The notes beneath the pieces were generated by a model. That model searched no databases and was not told where the DNA came from. It saw nothing but the letters and a program-made list of their open reading frames with translations. The position numbers and the translations under genes are program-made. From Bacillus sp. MM2020_4 (lineage in GTDB: Bacteria; Bacillota; Bacilli; Bacillales; Cytobacillaceae), in the NCBI RefSeq assembly GCF_011250555.1, contig NZ_JAANMZ010000002.1, forward strand, positions 62,001-126,000: a stretch of 64,000 nucleotides of DNA, written 5' to 3'. This document shows positions 47,222 through 53,882 of the stretch, piece by piece. Each line of letters opens with the position of its first letter. The stretch's first letter is position 1.

Positions 47222-47990
47222 CTTTCTTTTGAATTATTTTAAAGCCAATGAATGCCCAATAGTTGAAAATAAACTGGGCCATTTAACAGTTCAACTAACG
47301 ATTGAGCTTGATAAAGAACTAATGAATCGGCCGTTTTACTGGCACTTTCTAGAAAAGACCGGTGGAATACCCAATCCAATGCGGCTTACCTTCATCACCA
47401 ACAAAGAAAATGCCCCTGAAAATTTGAAGGGCGAAGTCATTCATTTTGGTTCACCACGTTTGCATCAAATTTTTCAATCAACCAAAAATCTCGCCAGTTA
47501 TATCCGGCTTTATGAGAACCATCGGCAGCGGGGGAATCAAACCCCCTTGCTTCCATGGTTGTGCATGAACGTTAAGATCTCCTATCATTGTGACCGGAAG
47601 CGCGATGTTTTTAAATCCATCGGTTTGCAGCTCATTAATGGGCAAATGGTTGAGAATTTTCACGACCGGTTACTGCAAATACCATTGACACCAAAAATAC
47701 CGGATTATTCCTTCACATTATCACCTTTAGTTCGGCCAAAAAGTGGAATGGCGAGGGTTGAAACGTATTTAAAATCAGTCATTTCAGCGGAGGACCATTC
47801 ATGGGCTGATGAAGCACGGAAGCGCTGGGATCAGGATTTACGGTTGTTGGACCATTTTTATGAGGATGCAGAAGATGATAATGAGAGCTACACAACAGAA
47901 AAACAGGCGCTCCAGGAGCAATACGAACCAAAGATTAGCATTTCCTTCATTAATGGTGGGCTCTTCTATTTGACGGAAAAAGCGATATAA
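47199..47990 (+). CDS. yqhG: YqhG family protein
   Basis: A 263-residue soluble protein beginning MQQQEIHNFLLNYFKANECP, with GGIPNPMRLTFITNKE and a glutamate/aspartate-rich stretch near the end. It belongs to a Bacillus family always paired with yqhH; function unknown, though the overlap suggests a joint complex. GAAGGGG precedes the ATG. Confidence 0.88.
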   Translation: MQQQEIHNFLLNYFKANECPIVENKLGHLTVQLTIELDKELMNRPFYWHFLEKTGGIPNPMRLTFITNKENAPENLKGEVIHFGSPRLHQIFQSTKNLASYIRLYENHRQRGNQTPLLPWLCMNVKISYHCDRKRDVFKSIGLQLINGQMVENFHDRLLQIPLTPKIPDYSFTLSPLVRPKSGMARVETYLKSVISAEDHSWADEARKRWDQDLRLLDHFYEDAEDDNESYTTEKQALQEQYEPKISISFINGGLFYLTEKAI

Positions 47991-48074
47991 AATAAATGCT
48001 GCTGTTTGGGCATCTAAAATCAAGAGGATCCACACTTATCGGTTTGGGGGCAGGTCAAGCACCTGTGCTGATAA

Positions 48075-48264
48075 ATAGACGGATAAATTCCGCTTAAATA
48101 GTAATTATTATTAAAAAGAGCTAAAATAGACGGATATAGTCCGCTTATTAACTCGAAAAATTCGAAAATGGGAGACCTTTCTTTGCATAATCGGAAAATC
48201 TCCCCTTATTTACCCCCAAAAGACCTCCATCCTGCATTTAAATGGAAAATCTCCGTTTATTTTA
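48075..48264. repeat. short sequence repeats in the yqhG-comGA gap
   Basis: Two copies of ATAGACGGAT(A)..TCCGCTTA lie at 48075-48096 and 48126-48147, and two of GGAAAATCTCC(..)TTATTT at about 48193 and 48244. The arms GCGGA/TCCGC make small hairpins. A separate TGGTGCCTGACACC lies at 48410-48423. No gene is seen in 47991-48516. Confidence 0.5.
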
Positions 48265-48516
48265 CTTTTGCTGGATAAAACGAAACTCGCAAATTACTAT
48301 GGAAAATTTTACTTTTTTATATAATCGATAATGCTGCCAATACGTCTGTCATTTCGGTGCGTAATTTAAGAAAAGTACCTCAAAACAGAACACTTTAGAC
48401 CTTTCATATGGTGCCTGACACCCTCATAAATTTTTTGCAGAAAAATAAAATATTTTTAAAAAATAAAGAAGGAAAAGAAAGAACCATGTCGAAATATATC
48501 AAAGAAAAAATAAAAG

Positions 48517-49293
48517 GTGGTGTTACCTATTGTTAGCGCGATTGAAATTTTAGCGAATCGGATCATTACAGATGCAGCACGAAACCAAGCGACAGATATT
48601 CACATCATACCCAGGAAAAATGACACACTTGTGCAAATCCGTTTAACCAACAAGCTTATTCCCCGGTTATCCCTTCCAAAAGATGAATGCGACAGATTAA
48701 TCTCACATTTTAAATTCACAGCCAATATGGATATCGGAGAAAGAAGACGCCCGCAAAGCGGAGCCATTTTTTGTGAGGTAGACGGACAATTAATGGGACT
48801 CAGGCTTTCAACACTTCCATCAAACAATAGAGAGAGCCTTGTCATCAGGCTTTTACCCCAACAAGAACAGATTCCATTTCACCAACTCTCATTATTCCCG
48901 GCAATGACGCGAAAATTACTAGCTCTTCTCAAACATGCACATGGTTTAATCATTTTTACCGGGCCTACTGGCTCGGGGAAGACCACAACTCTCTACTCGC
49001 TTTTAAATGAAACTGCCCACTTATTTCATCGCAATGTCATCACACTCGAAGATCCTATCGAAAAAAACTATGACTCTGTTTTGCAAGTCCAGGTCAATGA
49101 AAAAGCTGGCGTTACGTATGCGGCCGGTTTAAAGGCAATTCTTCGCCATGATCCGGATATCATCATGGTTGGTGAAATCAGGGATGCTGAAACTGCCAAA
49201 ATAGCTGTCCGAGCAGCCCTCACTGGGCATCTGGTACTTATAATAGGCACATACTACTTTTTCGTACACACAACCTACCTTATTTCGTCATAA
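48517..49293 (+). pseudogene. comGA: competence ATPase ComGA, 5' part, interrupted by prophage
   Basis: The protein matches ComGA, the PilB-like ATPase of the competence pseudopilus, from its N-terminus through Walker A FTGPTGSGKTTTLYSLL, the Asp box ITLEDPIEK and Walker B ILRHDPDIIMVGEIRD to RAALTGHLVL. The expected TSLHT and the last roughly 110 residues are replaced by 17 unrelated ones (IIGTYYFF...LISS). The true start is unclear: AAAAGGTGG lies 8 nt before an ATT at 48529, while the GTGs at 48517 and 48520 overlap the site itself. Loss of the His box should inactivate DNA uptake while the prophage is present. Confidence 0.92.
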
Positions 49294-49916
49294 GTCATTA
49301 TTTCGTGCCGGATACCTTTTAGCCATTCAGACAGTTTTCGTTTACGTAATTCCGTTTTAGTAAAAAAATAAAGAATGGGAGTCTGATCTTGATATGCTGG
49401 CAAGACCTCTTTATAAGCTTCAATCTTCTTTTTGTTATCTAACATCTTTCGCTCGTTATCTACTTCAATAAGATGGAGATACCCATTTCGCTTAAATACA
49501 GCGTCACTAATGACTTTCTTATTATTTGATAATGATATCCCCTTAAATTGTATTCCGAAGCTATTTCGATTCATAATGTCCGTTTGAATAGGGTGTTCGT
49601 TTTTCCAATCACGCGGACACTTGAAATAAATAAACACTTCGTTTCGTAACAAAGAATGAATTGTTTGCTCGTTAATTCGAATATCCTCTTTTTCGGATGC
49701 GATCAAATCCCTACCTGCCTTATTTAGATAAATTACTTTTTCCTTTTGATAGTACGTTTCGTGGATATATGGCCGCAATTGTTTTGTAATTATACGACAA
49801 GCGTTCGCATAACTTTTCAAATCGTGAATTTCTAAAAGGTGCTTAATCTTTACGACTCCGAGGCGATCGATCGTCGTCAACAGGCTTTCTATTTTCTGTT
49901 GAACGGAATATAACAT
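49275..49916 (-). CDS. replication-relaxation family protein
   Basis: A 213-residue protein: an N-terminal winged-helix-like half (RLGVVKIKHLLEIHDL, ...ITKQLRPYIHETYY) and a C-terminal nuclease-like half with DAVFKRNGYLHLIEVDNE and KIEAYKEVLPAY. This layout fits the replication-relaxation family (PF13814) of Firmicute phages and conjugative elements, thought to bind or nick DNA. It overlaps the preceding FtsK-like gene by 74 bp. It ends at the comGA junction. Confidence 0.72.
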   Translation of the reverse strand: MLYSVQQKIESLLTTIDRLGVVKIKHLLEIHDLKSYANACRIITKQLRPYIHETYYQKEKVIYLNKAGRDLIASEKEDIRINEQTIHSLLRNEVFIYFKCPRDWKNEHPIQTDIMNRNSFGIQFKGISLSNNKKVISDAVFKRNGYLHLIEVDNERKMLDNKKKIEAYKEVLPAYQDQTPILYFFTKTELRKRKLSEWLKGIRHEIMTYDEIR

Positions 49917-51018
49917 CCTTCTTCTCCTCCATCATTTTAAACATCATTTTATCGTCAATATACGGCACTTGGACGGTCCTCTTTTTTTCCACCAGGTAGA
50001 TGGCTCTTCCGGGGATAGACGGCAGGCTTTCAGCGCCTATTTCATCTAACAATACCCTACTAGATATTTGTGAAGCGCAAACAAAAGACAAACGGGCTAC
50101 GATATTCATTTTGACTTGCATTGGGACCGCTTCTTTCGTTGGATATTGAGTTGCGTAGATAAGACGATATCCAAGGCCGCCGCCAATTCGAGCAATTTCA
50201 CTTAATGCTGCCTGGCAAAATTCCGCATACTTTTTCGCTTGACGGTCCTTTACGATATTAGGTGAAAGTTCCGCGCCTTCATCAACAAAAATAAAGGTCC
50301 GCTTTTTAATCGGGGTATCGATAATATTGGTGTAACCTTTTTCTCGAAAAACCAATTCTCTTTTCTTTAATTCTTGGGTTATATGGTTCAGTAATTCCGC
50401 TGATTCATACACATCACAAGCAACTTCTTTTACTTGGGGGAGCGATTTGTATTTATAAAATTCCAATCCAGCCTTTAAGTCTAAAATAAAAATTTCAACA
50501 TCATCTGGATTGTTCAAAACAAGTGTGTTCATCACTTCTTTCATAAAAACAGTTTTTCCAAACCTCGTGACCCCGCCATTCAAAAGATGACAATATTTTT
50601 CGAAATCATGGTATAGGATTCCTTGATGATTTTTTCCTATGGGTACTTCCCAAGTTCCGGTCCTTAGTAACGTTTCGTCATAATCCCATTTTTCAGGGAG
50701 ATCAGTCTCGAATACATCCATCTTGAGTAAACCACCTTTAAATTCATATTCGACTTCTTTATTGAGATTTTCTTTAATAGCCGGCAATAATGTTTCTAAG
50801 ATTTCAGAAGGGATACCTGGTGGCAGTTTGTAGAGATAAGAGGTGTAATTATTAGAAACAATTTTTCGAATAAATTTGGGGTAATGGAGCGATTCTCCTT
50901 TTTTAATGGCAACTTTCCGATTTTCAAAAATGGTCTGAATTTTTTTCTTGTCGCTTGTTTTACCCGGGAGAAAAGCTGCTCCGGCAATTACTAACGGGAA
51001 AGCTAACCATTCAATCAT
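49843..51018 (-). CDS. FtsK/SpoIIIE-like DNA translocase ATPase
   Basis: A 391-residue ATPase with one N-terminal helix (LAFPLVIAGAAFL), Walker A GGVTRFGKTVFM near residue 155 and Walker B RTFIFVDEGAEL, followed by GGGLGYRLIYATQYP. It is close to the FtsK-type ATPases that sit beside replication-relaxation genes in B. anthracis Gamma/Wbeta-like phages and in ICEBs1 (ConQ). Possibly moves phage DNA during replication or packaging. Its ATG overlaps the previous stop (ATGA). Confidence 0.82.
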   Translation of the reverse strand: MIEWLAFPLVIAGAAFLPGKTSDKKKIQTIFENRKVAIKKGESLHYPKFIRKIVSNNYTSYLYKLPPGIPSEILETLLPAIKENLNKEVEYEFKGGLLKMDVFETDLPEKWDYDETLLRTGTWEVPIGKNHQGILYHDFEKYCHLLNGGVTRFGKTVFMKEVMNTLVLNNPDDVEIFILDLKAGLEFYKYKSLPQVKEVACDVYESAELLNHITQELKKRELVFREKGYTNIIDTPIKKRTFIFVDEGAELSPNIVKDRQAKKYAEFCQAALSEIARIGGGLGYRLIYATQYPTKEAVPMQVKMNIVARLSFVCASQISSRVLLDEIGAESLPSIPGRAIYLVEKKRTVQVPYIDDKMMFKMMEEKKDVIFRSTENRKPVDDDRSPRSRKD

Positions 51019-51134
51019 GAATGCACCTCATTTTCTTTTTCATATTCCTCTAAGCAAACTTCACAAAATTTGGAATACCAATGATATTCGTCTTTTTGAC
51101 AACCACATTTTGCACAAAATTCAAGTTCCATCAT
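51015..51134 (-). CDS. small zinc-ribbon protein
   Basis: A 39-residue protein with two Cys pairs, CAKCGC and CEVC, separated by 14 residues with a His, typical of a zinc knuckle. AGGAAG precedes ATG-ATG. It overlaps both neighbours (ATGA to the FtsK-like gene, 4 bp with the gene before). Function unknown. Confidence 0.65.
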   Translation of the reverse strand: MMELEFCAKCGCQKDEYHWYSKFCEVCLEEYEKENEVHS

Positions 51135-51346
51135 TTCCACTTCCTGTCTATAATGTTTTGTTCCAATTGTTTATAGGAATCAATGCCCAAAATATTTAAG
51201 TAATCTGCTTCCCCTTCATCATTCGTGATTTCAAAATTATTAAAACGATATAGGTAATCTAAAATGGAATCACACTCCATTTGGTTAGCTCCTTCTGATA
51301 AATCCAAAAGATAGGATGAGTCTAATAAATAGGGAGTATTTTGCAA
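51131..51346 (-). CDS. small acidic phage protein, unknown
   Basis: A 71-residue acidic protein, LQNTPYLLDSSYLLDLSEGA... with no recognised domain. Start TTG 51346 has only a weak site 16 nt away. It overlaps the next and previous tiny genes, typical of compact phage early regions. Confidence 0.5.
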   Translation of the reverse strand: MQNTPYLLDSSYLLDLSEGANQMECDSILDYLYRFNNFEITNDEGEADYLNILGIDSYKQLEQNIIDRKWK

Positions 51347-51450
51347 TTCTTCAAACTGGCCATCCCTCTTTTTTTCTTCATTCGCTTATTTTGAGACAAC
51401 TCTTTAAACATCGCTTCCAAACCACCATTTAAAGATTCGAAGAAGCTCAA
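51322..51450 (-). CDS. very small phage gene, unknown
   Basis: Forty-two residues (LSFFESLNGGLEAMFKELS, then a basic stretch NKRMKKKRG). TTG 51450 has AGGGGG 8 nt upstream, a better site than that of the gene it overlaps by 25 bp. Not otherwise recognised. Confidence 0.45.
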   Translation of the reverse strand: MSFFESLNGGLEAMFKELSQNKRMKKKRGMASLKNCKILPIY

Positions 51451-51540
51451 CAATAAAACCCCCTACAACCCAAAAGGGCCCGATAATAATAAACAAAATA
51501 GGACAAAACAAACAACGCAATATAAATAAGTTTCTACGCT

Positions 51541-51582
51541 ATAATGAACACTTCACCTATACCAGTAATAAATGAACACCTC
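51541..51582. promoter_or_regulatory. two candidate phage operator sites
   Basis: AATGAACACTTC (51543-51554) and AATGAACACCTC (51571-51582) are direct repeats 28 bp apart. An inverted copy, GAAGTGTTCATT, lies at 51786-51797, near a regulator gene at 51938. They may be repressor binding sites. Confidence 0.5.
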
Positions 51583-51762
51583 TTATAAGAATAAAACCCA
51601 CACATATTTCAATAAATAGAGAATTGTCCCGTATTTAGCACCTTCTAAGACAAACTTCACTGCTGATTCGTTAATTCGAATCTTTTTACCCATGGCTGTG
51701 ATCGCTAGTAATGTTCCGCCCGACGCTCCAACAAAGACCATACCAAAAGTAAATGGATCCAC
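51583..51762 (-). CDS. small membrane protein of the prophage early region
   Basis: A 59-residue protein with two hydrophobic stretches (FTFGMVFVGASGGTLLAITA; GTILYLLKYVWVLFL) around a basic loop (MGKKIRINE). GTG 51762 follows GGGGGG by 7 nt. It starts between the operator-like sites. Function unknown. Confidence 0.55.
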   Translation of the reverse strand: MDPFTFGMVFVGASGGTLLAITAMGKKIRINESAVKFVLEGAKYGTILYLLKYVWVLFL

Positions 51763-51785
51763 ATCTTATCCCCCCTCTTCTCAAT

Positions 51786-51799
51786 GAAGTGTTCATTAT
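51786..51799. promoter_or_regulatory. third candidate operator site, inverted
   Basis: GAAGTGTTCATTAT is the exact reverse complement of 51541-51554 (ATAATGAACACTTC), 245 bp away. Confidence 0.5.
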
Positions 51800-51937
51800 A
51801 CTGTTTATTTTATGGGCATCCGCCTAAAAAAGAATTTGTCCTATAAATTATTTTAATATTTTTATGAAAAATTTTTATAAAGGGAAAAAGTACAAGTTTG
51901 TCGAATTGATTCATAAAAGCTTGTCGGGGGAAATATC

Positions 51938-52138
51938 ATGTACAAAAACAATATTGGCTACTGGGTGAAGGAAAGAGGAGTGAAACTGAAAAAAATATCA
52001 GAAAAATTAGGCGTTAGTTACCAGACGGTTTCTAACTGGATCAACAACCGCTCGCAGCCGGATTTGACTCAAGCAGCCGTTCTTGCTGATATATTAATGG
52101 TATCTCTGGAACAGCTTGTTACTAAGGAGGAAAAATAA
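51938..52138 (+). CDS. Cro/CI-type helix-turn-helix regulator
   Basis: A 66-residue single-domain HTH protein: ERGVKLKKISEKLGVSYQTV SNW is the HTH with recognition helix VSYQTVSNWIN. It is short for CI, so it resembles Cro or a YopR/Xre-type partner. GGGGGAAATATC precedes the ATG. It overlaps the membrane gene downstream (TAATG). Likely part of the lysogeny switch with the repeats at 51541-51799. Confidence 0.8.
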   Translation: MYKNNIGYWVKERGVKLKKISEKLGVSYQTVSNWINNRSQPDLTQAAVLADILMVSLEQLVTKEEK

Positions 52139-52410
52139 TGGATTATATCTATTCGTTTATTGGGGCATTAGTGGGAACGTGGGTTATATTTAATTTGTTC
52201 AAGATTATTTTGTTTAAATTCTTGGATAGTAAAACCCTTCACTATGTATCGTTTATAGGATCATTTATTTTGATTTTAGTTATTACGTCATACACAATGG
52301 GTATTGTTGTAGGATTCGTCACGTATATGCCCGCTCTATTTATTTGGTTGGTAATTGACCTAATTAGATTGAATAAGAAAAAATCACAAGAAAAAACCTC
52401 CCTCAATTAA
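52138..52410 (+). CDS. three-helix membrane protein downstream of the regulator
   Basis: A 90-residue protein with three helices (YSFIGALVGTWVIFNLFKII; YVSFIGSFILILVITSYTMG; GFVTYMPALFIWLVIDLI) and a Lys tail. It is translationally coupled to the HTH gene. Unknown; a superinfection-exclusion role is possible, based only on its place in the lysogeny region. Confidence 0.65.
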   Translation: MDYIYSFIGALVGTWVIFNLFKIILFKFLDSKTLHYVSFIGSFILILVITSYTMGIVVGFVTYMPALFIWLVIDLIRLNKKKSQEKTSLN

Positions 52411-52423
52411 GAAGGAGGCTTTT
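52391..52423. terminator. bidirectional terminator, lysogeny and lysis genes
   Basis: AAAACCTCC and GGAGGCTTTT form an imperfect stem with T-runs on both strands, between convergent genes. Confidence 0.75.
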
Positions 52424-52428
52424 CGTAT

Positions 52429-53193
52429 TTAAATCATTTTATTTTTCTTCAATCGGTCATAATATATCGCCAAGATTTTAGCAAACTGTAAAGCGGTGGC
52501 AGCATCATACACACCTGTTTCTTTGATGCGCTGTTCCTTTTGGAATTTTTTCAAGGCACTTAATGTGCTATTGCCAAACATGTCGCTCTCACGATCCGCC
52601 CATGAGATATACCCTAATGCAGCCAGCTGATAATTCAGCACTTTTACAGTTTCACTTTTTTCGCCTGCTTTTAATAACACTTCTTCCCCTTCCTTTCCTG
52701 TTTCTTTTGGTGGAGTTAACAAGTTGATAAAATCATTCCACCTAATCCCCTTTTCCCCGCTGCGAAGATATCTAGGGCAGTTCTTTCCCATCCAGTGATT
52801 ATGCTGGACCACATTAGCAATTGGAATATTGAATTGAACCATTAGCTGTCTTGTAACCTCCGCGGTATTTTTAACCGCCTTTTTGTAATCGCCATCACTA
52901 TTAACGCAAATTTCAATATGGATAGATGACATATTACCGGGACCGTCACTGTCTCCGGCCGCCCATGCTACTTCGTTAAAAGGAATAGATTGAATCACCT
53001 GAGAATCATCCACTTGCAGATGCCAAGACGCTTCGCGGCTATTGCCACCCTCTTGCAAACGTGCGTGAGCTTCAGCGTTCGCTCCCCATCCGGGATTGTC
53101 CGTTTCGTGGATGGTAATGTACTTAGGCGTTAGTTTAATACCGGACCGCGTATCTTTAAATTTGGTTGGAATCAATCTTTGAACGATATTCAT
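52429..53193 (-). CDS. N-acetylmuramoyl-L-alanine amidase endolysin
   Basis: A 254-residue endolysin. Amidase_2 domain (residues about 20-145) with KYITIHETDN (Zn His29), HLQVDDSQVIQSIP and QHNHWMGKNCPRYL (His131/133, Cys139). After a linker, a PG_binding_1-like domain (VKVLNYQLAALGYI, ... STLSALKKFQKEQ). It cuts the amide between muramic acid and the stem peptide at lysis. TAATG overlap with the holin gene. Confidence 0.93.
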   Translation of the reverse strand: MNIVQRLIPTKFKDTRSGIKLTPKYITIHETDNPGWGANAEAHARLQEGGNSREASWHLQVDDSQVIQSIPFNEVAWAAGDSDGPGNMSSIHIEICVNSDGDYKKAVKNTAEVTRQLMVQFNIPIANVVQHNHWMGKNCPRYLRSGEKGIRWNDFINLLTPPKETGKEGEEVLLKAGEKSETVKVLNYQLAALGYISWADRESDMFGNSTLSALKKFQKEQRIKETGVYDAATALQFAKILAIYYDRLKKNKMI

Positions 53194-53594
53194 TATTTGT
53201 CCTCTCCTTTAGAAAAAATTTTTTGAACAAAATCCGCAAATTTATCAATGCTTTTATCGTCTTCAGACAATTTCAAGTGACTAAGTATAGAATTGATCTC
53301 GCTCACCAAATAACCGACAAATAACACATATAGTGCTCCTACACCTACGGGATAGGGTACCAGCAAGGACACAGGGATAAAAAATACTAACAAGATGAAC
53401 AACATTAATTTTCTAGCGATTCCGTAAATAGCCTTACTGCTCGAAAATTTAACTTTAGAATTAAACTTCGCATTCAACCAGCCTAATAAAAAATCAATAA
53501 TATTTGCAATTAAAATCAATGTTAGTAAATAAATAACTTTACTGTCATCGTTCGCTAACCATGCTTGTAACCAAGAAAACATATCTAATTGCAT
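53193..53594 (-). CDS. phage holin (Holin_4_1-like)
   Basis: A 133-residue protein with three helices (VIYLLTLILIANIIDFLLGW; LMLFILLVFFIPVSLLV; GVGALYVLFVGYLVSEINSI) and a charged tail SEDDKSIDKFADF. This is the common Bacillus Holin_4_1 type. It permeabilises the membrane to let the amidase out. AGGAGG precedes the ATG. Confidence 0.88.
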   Translation of the reverse strand: MQLDMFSWLQAWLANDDSKVIYLLTLILIANIIDFLLGWLNAKFNSKVKFSSSKAIYGIARKLMLFILLVFFIPVSLLVPYPVGVGALYVLFVGYLVSEINSILSHLKLSEDDKSIDKFADFVQKIFSKGEDK

Positions 53595-53633
53595 CCCTTT
53601 ACCTCCTCGAATTTAGAGCATAAAAAAAGGAAC

Positions 53634-53882
53634 TCAATTTGAGCTCCCTTTTGATTTATTTTTATTTTTTGGACTGTTATTACTATACAACCACCAAGCA
53701 ACAGCAAACGGTGTAGCCATCATAAATCCGAAGATCAGTATTACTTGCCAAGTAAAAAAACCTTCTGGAACAATAGCAATCAAGAATAACGGAACGAAGA
53801 ACAAATACATCAGCCACCACGGGCCATCTTTTCCGTACCGTTCTTCATATTCTTTTTTACTTAGTTTTTTCCCCAATATCAA
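53634..53882 (-). CDS. small two-helix membrane protein, lysis region
   Basis: An 82-residue protein with two helices (WLMYLFFVPLFLIAIVPEG; WQVILIFGFMMATPFAVAWW) and a basic end (NKNKSKGSSN). Start TTG 53882 overlaps the end of the 1472-residue gene by 26 bp. Could be a second holin, antiholin or spanin-like accessory; not recognised further. Confidence 0.6.
   Translation of the reverse strand: MILGKKLSKKEYEERYGKDGPWWLMYLFFVPLFLIAIVPEGFFTWQVILIFGFMMATPFAVAWWLYSNNSPKNKNKSKGSSN

Noticed and set aside
48075-48264. CRISPR array
   Set aside because: Only two copies of each repeat, irregular spacing and no cas genes.
48420-48475. ComK boxes before comGA
   Set aside because: The region is A/T-rich with many A4 and T4 runs but no clean AAAA-N5-TTTT pair could be defined.
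48517-49293. Intact comGA reading frame
   Set aside because: The frame is open to a stop but its last 17 residues are unrelated to ComGA and the His box and C-terminal domain are missing.
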